64,000 nucleotides of DNA from Aquarana catesbeiana (lineage: Eukaryota; Chordata; Amphibia; Anura; Ranidae): NCBI RefSeq assembly GCF_042186555.1, contig NC_133328.1, positions 63,925,685 to 63,989,684 on the forward strand. Reading direction: 5' to 3'. The notes beneath the pieces are model-generated. The model had not been told where the DNA came from. It ran no database searches and saw only the letters and a program-made list of their open reading frames with translations. The translations under genes and the position numbers were made by a program. Positions within the stretch are counted from its first letter, which is position 1. Each line of letters opens with the position of its first letter. This document shows positions 47,345 to 58,306 of this stretch, in pieces.

Positions 47345-48140
47345 CACAAATACAGAGATTGAACTGTTTTCCCTTATCCTCCAGGTCGTTTATGAACAAA
47401 CTAAATAGGATTGGTCCCAGCACAGAACCCTGTGGGATCCCACTACCCACCCCTGACCATTCCGAATATTCCCCATTTATCAGCACCCTCTGAACTCGCT
47501 CTTGTAGCCAGTTTTCAATCCATGCACTCACCCTATGGTCCATGCCAACGGACCTTATTTTGTATAGTAAACGTTTATGGGGAACTGTGTCAAATGCTTT
47601 TGCAAAATCCAGATACACCACGTCTACGGGCCTTCCTTTATCTAGATGGCAACTCACCTCCTCATAGAATCCAGGACTTTTGTTCACTCTTTTAAATTTA
47701 TTACCCAATGGGATGCACTGGCTAATGCCCTTATTTAAGATGTGAACCCATCTCTCCTCCGTGTTCTTTGTTCCTAAGATTTTATCCCAATTTATATCTT
47801 CAAGCAAGGTTCGTAGTTTAGGGAAGTTGGCTCTTTTGAAATTCATTGTCTTTGTATTTCCCTTATGTTTCCTATTTGTGTGATTTATACTGAAGCCAAT
47901 TGACCTTTGATCGCTGTTTCCTAAATTGCCCAATATTTCCACATCCGTGATCAGGTCTGTATTGTTGGTAATCAGTAGATCTAGTAACGCTTTATTTCTA
48001 GTTGGTGCATCTGCCATCTGACCCATGAAATTGTCCTGCAAGACAATTAGGAACTGGCAAGCCTTAGACGAATGCGCGGTTCCCTTTGCCCAGTCTATGT
48101 CTGGATAATGAAAATCCCCCATTATGATAACACTTCCCAT
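47345..48140 (-). pseudogene. LINE endonuclease-reverse transcriptase fragment
   Basis: This one long reading joins two domains. The first 155 or so residues are the end of an AP-type endonuclease: GDFHYPDIDW, then DLLITNNTDLITDVEILGNL, and SDQRS where the family has a catalytic SDH, so the key His is lost. About 100 residues of linker and early reverse transcriptase are deleted. The reading then continues into VDVVYLDFAKAFDTVPHKRL and SGIPQGSVLGPILFSLFIND. The frame fails at the catalytic FADD motif. The element cannot retrotranspose by itself. Confidence 0.88.
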
Positions 48141-48381
48141 CCTTGCTGCTAAGCCAAACTGTGATAGGGGGTCCGTCTCAGGTTAGGGGGCCTATAGCAT
48201 ACTCCCAGTATTATTTCCCCCTTAGCTTCATCCCTTTGGAGCTCTACCCATAAGGATTCCACCTCCCCCCTAGCTCCCTTAGTGATGTCATCTCTCAAAT
48301 TCACTTGTACATATTGCAGCACGTCCTACTTTTTCTGGGCACACCACCGCAATGCAGTTTGCCATGGGACATAAAACAAAT

Positions 48382-48585
48382 TCCTTATGCGCTAGGACTG
48401 CATTGGGCAAGGCTGACCAGCGCAGCCAAAGCATATGATGTGAATGGGACCTGGAGAAGAAATCTTCAATAGCACCTTTATTGTCCTTATGCGCTAGGAC
48501 TGCATTGGGCAAGGCTGACCAGCGCAGCCAAAGCATATGATGTGAATGGGACCTGGAGAAGAAATCTTCAATAGCACCTTTATTG
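48382..48585. repeat. exact 102-base tandem duplication
   Basis: Units 48382-48483 and 48484-48585 are identical by eye (TCCTTATGCGCTAGGACTGC ...). They cover the right end of the split MITE. Confidence 0.95.
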
Positions 48586-48893
48586 TCCTGTCAGAGAAGT
48601 TTCTGCTATTAGGAAGGCTTTTGTTTAAACTGGATTTATTGTACAAAGAGTGACCATCAGAGAGGACATCTTCTTCAGAAGCTGCAGAACTGCAAGCTGT
48701 CCAAACCTGGTGTGAACATATTTTTTTATTAAAAAATGGTAGAAGAAAGCCACATTTTCCATCCTAGCAGTACAGCTTCCAGGCCCCCTCATCTCCTGCA
48801 TTGTGTGACTTGACAAACTGTTGTCTCTCGTAGTCTTCAAAAATAAAAAAGACTCTTCAGAACGCTTTCACTACCTGGAATTTTTTCCTGACA

Positions 48894-49200
48894 TCAACTT
48901 TTCCTTGGCAGCGCACACTCGAAAAGCATCTTCTGAAACTCTGGCTCGGAAGCCAGTTCATTTTCATATGCCCAGACATGAGTAATAACATTCAGCAGAG
49001 TAGTAATGGGATTCCAGCAGATGTCACTGCAAGTCAACTTGAGCCCTACTCGGCGAGTTCCACTCCAACCGCATTTAATGTTGTCAAAAATGTTTAGAAT
49101 TTTTGCAAACATCACAGGAGTAGCTCTAGATAAATCAAGCCTCTAATGACAAGCTGGTCTACCAGAAATTACAATGGTTATTTATCAAGCCTTGCTTCTG
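48894..49200. other. non-repeat stretch, possible conserved element
   Basis: Mixed-composition sequence with an open minus-strand frame of 73 codons but no matching splice sites I trust. It is not called a gene. Confidence 0.15.
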
Positions 49201-49785
49201 CAAAACAGTTTAGCGAGATGAAAGTATGAAAACCATTTCATCTACTGGCAAGGAGAGCTTTAAATGTTTTTTAATGACGTTTTATGTTACATTGTTATTC
49301 TCAAAACTCCGCTCTGTTCTCTGTTTGGCGTCACCACCCAAGGAATTTTTGTCTACAAGGATTATGTCATATTTCAAGGTGGACTGGGCATGCTAGTGAC
49401 ACCTTATATCTGTCTGTCCAATAATCCCTTCAAAACAGAGGAGTAACTAAATGCACTTAAGCAAAAATCACAAACCCTAACAGCTCATTTAAACAACTGA
49501 GTTCTCATTCAGTTCTTAGCTTAGATTCACATCTTGTGTGTGTTGTGAATGTGTAAAAAATTGCACGCTTTCCCAATAGAAATGTGCTGCCCCTTAGCAA
49601 ACACGTATTTGCTACAAAACTCCATGGGGCTGCAGTGGTTCAGTGGGGTACATTTTTGAACAAGAGTCAGGGAATTCCTGTCTACATTTCTCATGTATAG
49701 GGTAGCCCAATGAAATGAATGGGCTGCCCTACACGCGATACTCGCTCGTGCTCCATTGCGCCTGCATAGTGTAAATGACGCCTTA

Positions 49786-50177
49786 TGCCGCGTACACACG
49801 ATTGGACATTTCGACAACAAAATCCTGGATGTTAGCTCAAACTTGTCTTGCATACACACGGTCACACAAATGTTGTCGGAAATTCAGAATGTCAAAAACG
49901 CGGTGACGTACAAGACTTACGACAAGCCGAGAAAAATGAAGTACAATAGCCAGTGCGGCTCTTCTGCTTGATTCCAAGCATGCATGGAATTTTGTGCTTT
50001 GGAATTGTGTACACAGATCGGAATTTCCAAGAACGGATCTTGTTGTCGGAAAATTTGAGATCCAGCTCTCAAATTTTTGTTGTCGGAAATTCCGACAGCA
50101 AATGTCCGATGGAGCCTACACACAGTCGGAATTTCCGAACATTTGTTGTCGGAAATTCCGGCTGTGTGTACACGGCA
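49786..50177. mobile_element. PIF/Harbinger-type MITE
   Basis: TGCCGCGTACACACGATTGG and GGCTGTGTGTACACGGCA pair, with TTA at 49783-49785 and 50178-50180. Inner GTCGGAAATTCCGAC motifs are shared with 52320-52580 and 7272-7519. Confidence 0.9.
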
Positions 50178-50216
50178 TTAGGCTAATAATCCATGAACTC
50201 AGTTTCTTCCCTTAGA

Positions 50217-50493
50217 CCAGCCTTTTCAAACTTTTCAACACAAAGGATGCCTTCAAATAACTTTCTGGTCTCAGGGAACCCCGGCTAAAAATGACTTTTA
50301 CAATTCATAATACATTGGTGTGATGGTCAGTGGGAAGAATGTTCCTTACACTTGTGGTCATTGGGAAGAATTACCCCTTTAAAAAAAAATCAGTGGTGTC
50401 AGTAGGAACTTATCTGAGAGGCAGAAATTACTCACTACACAAGGAACCCCTAACAAACTCAGGAGGAACCCTGGTTGAGAAACTTCGTCTTAT
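50217..50493. mobile_element. hAT-like MITE, TTTCTCAACC family
   Basis: GACCAGCCTTTTCAAACTTTT at the left and AACCCTGGTTGAGAAAC at the right. It shares TCTGGTCTCAGGGAACCC and GATGGTCAGTGGGA with 59087-59417. Confidence 0.6.
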
Positions 50494-50748
50494 ACAATTT
50501 GTATCCAAAGCTAATTTTTTGCAAATTGCATATTTATTTTTCTACCTCCTCTTCATTTTTTTCTCTTTGCCTTGACTATTTGGCCCTGACCTATACATCT
50601 AATATACCTAGTTGACATGAGTGATTAATACAGACTGAGAGCTCCTATGTATACAGAAAAATAATCTAATGGTAACTACCAGTCACAAATAGTCTCATCA
50701 ACCTCAAGAAAAAAGAATAGTGTATGCACATAAGTGTGACCCTTTTTT

Positions 50749-51163
50749 AAATCTGAACTCCAGGTATGATATTTATTGGCTACATACATGTACATTGGTC
50801 AAGCTTGGCACAATATAAGTATGTATATCTCATACCTGATGGGCAGCTGGGAAAGCTCACGATCACTGTAGTAGTCAGTGCTACTACAGCCATAGCTGCA
50901 AAGTTCCGGTCCTGTGCTGAGCAGCTTCCCCACTTCCCCTCTGCACAGTGACCACAGTGGGTCATCCAATTGGTACTGCCAAGAGCGCCTTGTATTTTTT
51001 TTTTTTTTTTACTGTAGTTATGACGACTAGTACAGTGATTGTCAGCTTCCCCAGCTTCCCATCAGGTTTTAATGTATATGTATACCTACAGTATATTGTG
51101 CCAATGTGCCAAGCTGGACCAAAGAAAGTATAAAATTAAGATCATACCTGGAGTTCAGCTTAA
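50749..51163. mobile_element. foldback MITE with CTCCAGGTATGAT ends
   Basis: AAATCTGAACTCCAGGTATG pairs with CATACCTGGAGTTCAGCTT. Inner arms pair too (AAGCTTGGCACAATATA / TATTGTGCCAATGTGCC). Confidence 0.78.
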
Positions 51164-51296
51164 AGTGTATTTCCATTTGGCAGTCAAATTGGGATAACAT
51201 ATACTTTATATTTTTTACATGTTCCCATTAACATAGTATAATTTTTTAAATGACGGTTACACTTTAAAGTGCTTTTTACTTGCTTACAAACCCTTA

Positions 51297-52103
51297 GGCT
51301 GGCCATACACGGTTCAAACCTGGGCCGGTTCAGCAGGAACCGCCCGAGATCCGAACCATTAGTGGGCAGGCTGAATGTACCCAGTAGATCGATTGATCAA
51401 CTTGGGTACAACCAGCCTGTTAGATTCGCTTACGATTATCGCAAGCAGCTGCTATAGCCGCTAGCGATAATCACTGTCACGGGTTGCAGAAAAGAAATTT
51501 GCTTCATTCCCCTATCAACACAGACAATATTAATACGGGAATCCCTACTCCTGGGCCATTGTCTTCTCCCAGCAGGGGGGTGGGGGAAGGCAGGAGAGGA
51601 CAATGGCCCAGCAGGAGGGATTTTTGCATCAACACTGTCTGTCTTGATGGGGGAATCGAGCACATTTCTTTCCTGCAACCCGTGGTTGCAGGCATAGTAG
51701 CGCACAGCCTATTACATTAGGGTGTGCACCCCAAAGCTCAAACACACATGTCCTCTGCAGCCTCAGCTGCACTGGACAGTGAATGAGCGGAATAGTGCTC
51801 TGTGCTGAGCGGCTTCCTGTTCATTCACAAACTGAAGCATAGTAAAGGAAGGGGCCGTTAAATGACATATTTACTAGCCCCTTCCCCCACTCTCCATTCT
51901 GAAACATCCCTCGCAGCAGCCGGAGGGAGAGGATAGGAGGGAAGCCAGCAGCACTGCGGGGCGACCCAACACGGGGAGAAGTCCAGGCAATAGGCAGAAT
52001 CGGCACTGCAAGCAGTGATTAGGGTGTGCCCAGGCACACCTGGCACACCCTCTGCACACGCCTTTGGTTGCAGGAAAAACATTTGCTCCGTGTATGGCCG
52101 ACC
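51297..52103. mobile_element. TTA-flanked MITE, GGCTGGCCATACA family, with nested sequence
   Basis: GGCTGGCCATACACGG pairs with CCGTGTATGGCCGACC, with TTA at 51294-51296 and 52104-52106. Inner hairpins include GGGCCATTGTCTTCTCCC / CTCCTGTC-type arms. About 51720-52060 (GGGTGTGCACC ... GGGTGTGCCCA) looks like a nested insertion. Confidence 0.83.
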
Positions 52104-52319
52104 TTACATGTTCTCCCTACTTTATGATGTTTAGGAGGTGGTTGTGGAGTAATGTTTAACACAAATAACCCAGCCTGTTCTATGTTCACATTTCACTATC
52201 AGTGTAAATTAGATTTAAACACTATCTGTTCTAACAAAGGATTACAAATGTAGAATCTGCCCTCCTTCATTGTATGGTAATGAGGCATAGCTCAGTCTGT
52301 GTGGGGACAAAGACTGTAA

Positions 52320-52580
52320 TGCCCCGTACACACGGTCGGATTTTCCGACGGAAAATGTTCGATGGGAGCCGTGTGTAGGCTCCATCGGACATTTTTCATC
52401 GGAATTTCCGTCACACAAAATTTGAGATCTGGATCTCAAATTTTCCGACAACAAAATCCATGGTTGGAAATTCCGATTGTGTGTACACAATTCCGACGCT
52501 CAAAATTCCATGCATGCTCGGAATGAAGCAGAAGAGCTGCACTGGCTATTGTCGGAATGTCCAATCGTGTGTACGGGGCA
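52320..52580. mobile_element. PIF/Harbinger-type MITE
   Basis: TGCCCCGTACACACGGTCGG and CCAATCGTGTGTACGGGGCA pair over more than 30 bases, with TAA at 52317-52319 and 52581-52583. No coding. Confidence 0.93.
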
Positions 52581-52679
52581 TAAGACTTTCACGAAATTCC
52601 TAAAATAAGCCATGACATCTTCTCCTAAGAAACATCTAAAAGGCCGGTGATCAAGCTGTATTGTTTGACTACAGTGAAG

Positions 52680-52960
52680 TAAAGTGAGGTCACTGACCTA
52701 GCTACGCTGTCACGCAGGTGTATCCAAATCACAAAAGTGATTGAACAGAATTACGGATATTTGGCAGGTAATTTGATTCACAAGTATTTCAATTGTCTGT
52801 TTAGCTGTGCTCAATTTATGCACTGTCTCAAAGAGATTAATTAGACTTCTCATTCTTAATCTTGGCAAAACACAATGATTAGTCCCTTTATTGTAAAATA
52901 GGAAAATTTGAGGGTTTATGTAGGTTGGCAAGAGAAAACTGGGCAGGGCTGACACCACTC
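52680..52960. other. candidate conserved non-coding element
   Basis: AT-rich non-repeat sequence with AGATTAATTAGA, GGTAATTTGATTCA and CAATTGT motifs. Conservation is inferred only. Confidence 0.25.
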
Positions 52961-53029
52961 AGTCCACAAAAATCATTTGACACATCAACAGGTATTTTGT
53001 GTACTTGCAGGGTCTTCAGCCTGGGTTCA

Positions 53030-53335
53030 CACTGCTGCTGTGGGAGAAACCCCATGTAATTTGCACAGGAATCGCAGCACATACCTGTGCGAATTACATG
53101 CGGTGTCTCTGGGGTGCGGTTTGAGCCATGGATTAGCATGGTTTAAATCGCACTGCATTCACACCAAACTGGTGCAGGACCATTTTTTTTGTCCGCACCA
53201 CAATCAGATCGCAGATCACACCTATGCGATCCGATTCTGCAAATTGTGCTGCGTTTTGCAAAATGATTGCGGGGTGTCATCAGCTTAGCATACACTCCGC
53301 AATCAGTTCGCATGGACGGGTTGCAATTTAGATGC
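53030..53335. repeat. interspersed repeat, GGTTCACACTG family
   Basis: It starts GCCTGGGTTCACACTGC, with inner palindromes such as GTAATTTGCACAGG / CCTGTGCGAATTAC. Related sequence lies near 42690. Confidence 0.45.
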
Positions 53336-53591
53336 AGCTCAAAATCTGCACTGCATCTGAACTGAGGCTAAAATACGGGGCAATCTACATCTATTACAGA
53401 TATATACTGCACATACACTATACCCAATGGGGTTTATTTACTAAAGCTGGAAAGTGCAAAATCAGCTCAAAATCTGCACTGCATCTGAACTGAGGCTAAA
53501 ATACGGGGCAATCTACATCTATTACAGATATATACTGCACATACACTATACCCAATGGGGTTTATTTACTAAAGCTGGAAAGTGCAAAATC
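53336..53591. repeat. exact 128-base tandem duplication
   Basis: Units 53336-53463 and 53464-53591 are identical by eye. Each includes the first 35 or so bases of the palindromic MITE next to them. Confidence 0.95.
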
Positions 53592-53735
53592 AGGCTCACT
53601 TCTGCATAGAAACCAATGAGCTTCCAGATTTTATTACCAAAGCTTAATTGAACAAGCTGGGGTTAGAAGCTCATTGGTTTCTATGTAGAAGTGAGCCTGA
53701 TTTTGCACTTTCCAGCTTTAGTAAATAAACCCCAT
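53555..53735. mobile_element. palindromic TTTACTAAA MITE
   Basis: AATGGGGTTTATTTACTAAA pairs with TTTAGTAAATAAACCCCATT. The inner AGAAACCAATGAGCTTCC / AGAAGCTCATTGGTTTCT also pair. Confidence 0.85.
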
Positions 53736-53764
53736 TGTGTACTTAAAAGTGAGGTATGCCTGTA

Positions 53765-53770
<6 letters not shown>

Positions 53771-53840
<70 letters not shown>

Positions 53841-53850
53841 AAATATATAC
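53771..53850. repeat. (TA)n microsatellite
   Basis: A near-pure TA run with two A interruptions, next to the Tc1 left end. Confidence 0.97.
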
Positions 53851-53851
53851 A

Positions 53852-55468
53852 CAGTTGTGCTCATAAGTTTACATACCCTGGCAGAATTTATGATTTCTTG
53901 GCCATTTTTCAGAGAATATAAATGATAACACAAAAACTTTTCTTTCACTCATGGTTAGTGTTTGGCTTATGCCATATATTATCACTCAACTGTATTTACT
54001 CTTTTTAAATCATAATGACAACAGAAACTACCCAAATGACCCTGATCAAAAGTTTACATACCCCAGTTCTTAACACTGTGTATTGCCCCCTTTAATATCA
54101 ATGACAGCTTAAATCTTTTGTGGTATTTGTGGATGAGGCTCTTTATCTTCTCAGGTGGTAAAGCTGCCTATTCCTCGTGAGAAAAAGCCTCCAGTTCCTG
54201 TAAATTTTTGGGCTGTTTTGCATGAACTGCACGTTTGAGATCTCCCCAGAGTGGCTCAATGATATTGAGGTCAGGAGACTGAGATGGCCACTCCAGAATC
54301 TTCACTTTATTCTGCTGTAGCCAATGACAGGTCAACTTGGCCTTGTGTTTTGGATCATTGTCATGTTGGAATGTCCAAGTACGTTCCATGCGCAGCTTCC
54401 TGGCTGATGAATGCAAATGTTCCTCCAGTATTTTTTGATAACATACTGCATTCATCTTGCCAACAATTTTGACCAAATTTCCTGTGCCTTTGTAGCTCAC
54501 ACATCCCCAAAACATCAGTGATCCAGCTCTGTACCTTTCATCATAGGCCTTGTTGACTCCTCTCCAAATGTATCATTTATGGTTGTGGCCAAAAAGCTAA
54601 ATTTTGGTCTCATCACTACAAATGACTTTGTACCAGAAGGTTTGAGGCTAGTCTCTGTGCTGTTTGGCATATTGTAAGCAGGATACTTTGTTGCATTTGC
54701 ATAGTAATGTCTTTCTTCTGGCAACTCGACCATGCAGCCCATCTTCGTCAAGTACCTCCTTATTGTGCATCTTGAAACATCCACACCACATGTTTTCAGA
54801 GAGTCCTGTATTTCACCTGAAGTTATTTGTGAGTTTTTCTTTGCATGCTGAACAATTTTCCTGGCAGTTTTGGCTGAAATTTTAGTTGGTCTACCTAACC
54901 ATGGTTTGGTTTCAACAGAAGCTCTCATTTTCCACTTCTTGATTAGAGTTTGAACACTGCTGATTGGCATTCTCAATTCCTTGGATATCTTTTTATATCC
55001 CTTTCCTGTTTTATATAGTCCAACTACCTTTTCCCACAGATCCTTTGACAATTCTTTTGCTTTCCCCATGACTCAGAATCCAGAAACATCAGTGCAGCAC
55101 TGGATGAAGGATGTAAGGGTCTGTCAGGAGTCCAGAAACTCATTGAGCTTTTATACACACACACACACTAATTATAAGCAAACAGATCACAGGTGAGGAT
55201 GGTTACCTTTAAAAGCCATTCAAACCCCTCTGTAGCAACTTGTGTGCATGTTATCAGGCCAAAATCACCAGGGTATGTAAACTTTCGATCAGGATCATTT
55301 GGGTAGTTTCTGTTGTCATGATTTAAAAAGAGTAAACACAGTTGATTGATAATAAATGGCTTCAGCCAAACACTAACCATGAGTGAAAGTGTTATCATTC
55401 ATATTCTCTTAAAAATGGCCAAGAAATCATAAATTCTGCGAGGATATGTAAACTTATGAGCACAACTG
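53852..55468 (-). mobile_element. near full-length Tc1-like transposon
   Basis: Terminal repeats CAGTTGTGCTCATAAGTTTA and its inverse are at both ends, and longer inverted arms (GAATTTATGATTTCTTGGCC) are still alignable. It is 1617 bases long, with TA at the right end and a TA offset by CA at the left. Confidence 0.95.
54168..55069 (-). pseudogene. Tc1 transposase, frameshifted
   Basis: It starts at 55069. MGKAKELSKDLWEKVVGLYK and GYKKISKELRMPISSVQTLI form the first helix-turn-helix, then GRPTKISAKTARKIV and GVDVSRCTIRRYLTK the second. After about residue 120 the reading leaves the family sequence through indels. From 54515 a second frame has MFWGCVSYKGTGNLVKI, QHDNDPKHKAK with a catalytic Asp, and WPSQSPDLNIIEPLW with the final acidic residue. 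The C-terminal 30 or so residues are lost after a stop near 54168. Active family members have about 340 residues in one frame, so this copy is dead. Confidence 0.92.
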
Positions 55469-55469
55469 T

Positions 55470-55514
<45 letters not shown>

Positions 55515-55614
55515 GAGAGATATGCATATATCTATATATATAGATATATATACGGTATATAGATATATATATATATATCTATACATATATATATCTATAT
55601 CTATATATATATAT
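55470..55614. repeat. (GATA)n and TA-rich microsatellite
   Basis: About 11 GATA units (55470-55513) are followed by TATATCTA-type repeats. Confidence 0.95.
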
Positions 55615-55639
55615 TGTTTTATTTTGCCCTGACACTTTA

Positions 55640-57208
55640 GGGGCCTTTCACACTGATCAGCTTTTCTTCCCTTTATGCCCTACCAAAACTGGAAGAAAAA
55701 CGCATGACTATTAAATCTTAAGTAATTCTTCACAGCAGTCAGTTGCAGATCAGGTGCGGTAAAAAAAACGAACCGAAAACGCATTTACCCATTAAAATGA
55801 ATGGGAAGTGCGTCAAAAACACACCCACAGTTGCATTTTTGGTGTATTTTTAGGTCACTTTCTTCACAGGTGTAAAATGCACCGGAAATGCAGCAAAAAC
55901 ATATACTGTATATGTGTTTTTACTGCATTTTTGCAATGCGGCAGTGCATTTACGAACGATCCAAGTCTGATCTCAGATGTGGCAATAGGGGACAACTTGC
56001 AATCTAGTGATCATATGATGATCACATTTAGCGCAAATCATAGAAAAAGGAGGCACGAGGGCAGCACAAGAACACTAAACTTCAAACGAGCCAATTTTAC
56101 TACATGGCATCAATCGGGACCAAATCCTAGAAACATTAAACATGGAAGAAAAATGGGAATTCTTTGGGAGCATATTAAACAAAGGTATCATACAGTGCAT
56201 TCCAATGGTCAATAAATATAGAAGAGCGAAGCTTAAACCTGGGTGACTAAACCGTAATGTAAAAAGCCTCATTAAAGAGAAAAATATGGCCTTTAAAAAA
56301 TATAAAGGGGATGGGTCATCGTCAGCATTCTAACACTACAAGGAATGCAATAAGAAGCGTAAAAGCACAATCAGGGCAGCTAAAAAAGACTACGAGAGAC
56401 ACATAGCGGAGGAGAGTAAAAAAATCCAAAGAAATTTTTTAGACAAGGATGAAAGCATGGTTACAGATGCCACAGAGAAGGCAACTGTACTAAATGCTTT
56501 CTTTTGCTCAGTTTTTATGCAGGAAAAGGAGGGGTATACTGACTGCGACAGTACTGTTAGTAACACATCACATCTTGTGGCTAACAGAGGTCAGAGTCAA
56601 GGAAAGACTAGATAAACTTAATACAAATGAAATACAATACAAACTTAATACACCAGGACCAGATGGCTCAGAGAACTCAGTCAGGCTATAGCCACTAGCC
56701 AGACCATTGTTTCTTATATTTGCGGAAAGCATACTGACAGGAATTGTACCAGCAGCAAAAAAGGGCAGAGACAAATCTGCATGACAAATGAGGTTTAATG
56801 CGGAGAAATGTAAAGTAATGCACTTGGGGGCAAAAGACATAAATGCAAACTACTCACTAGGGGGAGAACCACTGGGGGAATCAAGGATGGAGAAAGATCT
56901 GACTGACCGAGCAATAGCATGCAATGTCAAGTTGCAGCTACCAAAACCGACAGAATTTTAGCATGCATAAAAAGGGGGATATACTCCAGGGATAAAACAA
57001 TAATCCTGACACTTTATAAAACTCTGGTTAGACCACATCTGGAGTATTTGCCATACGTCTGTTTTTAGCGGATCGGATAGCAGACGGGTGTGAGCGGACA
57101 CATCTCCACTGACATCCACCTGCCCATAGGAGTCAATGGGTGGCCTGCTCAGATCAGCCTGAAAAACGGACAGGAGGATCCAAGCGGGCTTATCGTGTGA
57201 AAGGGGTC
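55640..57208. mobile_element. TTA-flanked MITE-like unit carrying a CR1 fragment
   Basis: GGGGCCTTTCACACTGATC at the left and TCGTGTGAAAGGGGTC at the right pair, with TTA at 55637-55639 and 57209-57211. The LINE fragment between them lacks both its own ends. Confidence 0.65.
55945..57055 (+). pseudogene. CR1/L2-like LINE internal fragment
   Basis: The plus-strand readings in several frames begin late in the endonuclease (SLISDVAIGDNLQSSDHMMI, which keeps the SDH motif), continue through TLNFKRANF, the linker (KKDYERHIAEESKKIQRNF), a short piece of reverse transcriptase, the thumb region (EV then a broken frame) and ILTLYKTLVRPHLEYLPYV. They stop short of the family's C-terminus and 3' tail. 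Many stops and a large deletion over the central reverse transcriptase make it non-functional. Confidence 0.85.
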
Positions 57209-57552
57209 TTACTCCACTTAGCATACAATTTTGTTGTGAGAGGAAACCTAGGCTCCCAGGAAAACCCCTTACAAGCAAAAGGAGAACATACAAACTTCAT
57301 GCAGCTCCCACGTTGAAGGCAAACCAAGATACCAGCCCTGCAAGGCACTTTAAAAAAAAAAAAAAAAAGATACATTCTGTGCTATTACCCTTTAAAGTAT
57401 AAATAAAAGCAATTTTTTGTTACATTTGGAGAAGTTAGAAGCATTGTTTTTATTGCTGTCTCTGTTCCTGTTAGGAAGACTGGATGTCTCTATTTGTCCT
57501 GGTGGTCACCTGTATCACTGGGAATGAAAGTGAGGGTAAATGCATCAATTTG

Positions 57553-57712
57553 GGGGAGATTTACTAAAACGGGGGAGTTCAAAATCTGGTATGGTTCTGC
57601 ATAGAACTTCTATGCATTGAGCTTCCAGGTTTCATTGTCAAAGCTTAACTGAACAAGCTGAAGTTAGAAGCTGATTGGCTACCATGTACCGGATTTTTAG
57701 TAAATCTCTCTC
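57553..57712. mobile_element. palindromic TTTACTAAA MITE
   Basis: GGGGGAGATTTACTAAAACG pairs with TTTTTAGTAAATCTCTCTC. It is inserted into a repeat related to 31600-31880. Confidence 0.78.
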
Positions 57713-58306
57713 TTTAAGTTGCTACCAGAACAGGAAAGAATGAAAATCTGCCAAAGGGGACACTTTTCCTAAGAGGGGTTTCCCTCACATTGTAAAGATA
57801 CTATATCCTCCTATTTTCTGTGGAGTATATATTTTCTGTAGAACATGAAGGGAAATCTCTCTAATTAAACACAGATGGCAAAAAACAGCAGTTGTAATCC
57901 TCTCATACTCTATACAAAGTGAAAAAAAAAAATGTTGTCTTCACATATATTGGAAATGTAAGCATGGGCAAAATGATTGCTCTAGAAAATTAGACAGTTG
58001 CCACTGAAGTAGATGCTGCCACTGGAAAGTTCCCCTCACCTCTTGTCTTGGTGACAACTGTATCACTTTAGATTACCCGTCATGCTCTGTTTTGATGATA
58101 ATAGTTACTAGAACAAATATAGATGGTGAAACCAATGAACATGCACACAGACAACCATAAAAATCTGACTGGGGTTCCATTCTGTCTATCCTATATTGAA
58201 TATAAAAAGTTTTGGCTTTACAAACACTTTAAATAAAGCAATTTGTGCACAATTGTAGCCCTATCACTAGCATAAGTAACAGAAAATTCAGCAATGAATA
58301 AACATA

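Larger units (their letters stand above)
46490..48325 (-). mobile_element. CR1/L2-like LINE, internally deleted
   Basis: A minus-strand non-LTR element. The 3' end lies at 46490 with an ATGTAACTATGTAAT-type tail, and the 5' end is truncated near 48325. It keeps parts of the endonuclease and reverse transcriptase. Confidence 0.88.
46381..48560. mobile_element. MITE split by a CR1-like LINE
   Basis: AAGGGCCCATTCACATCA at the left pairs with ATATGATGTGAATGGGACCT at the right (also inside the tandem duplication). The LINE at 46490-48325 lies between the halves. Confidence 0.6.

Noticed and set aside
49527..49865. 112-codon minus-strand reading
   Set aside because: About a third lies in the Harbinger-type MITE, and the rest has no similarity I recognise.
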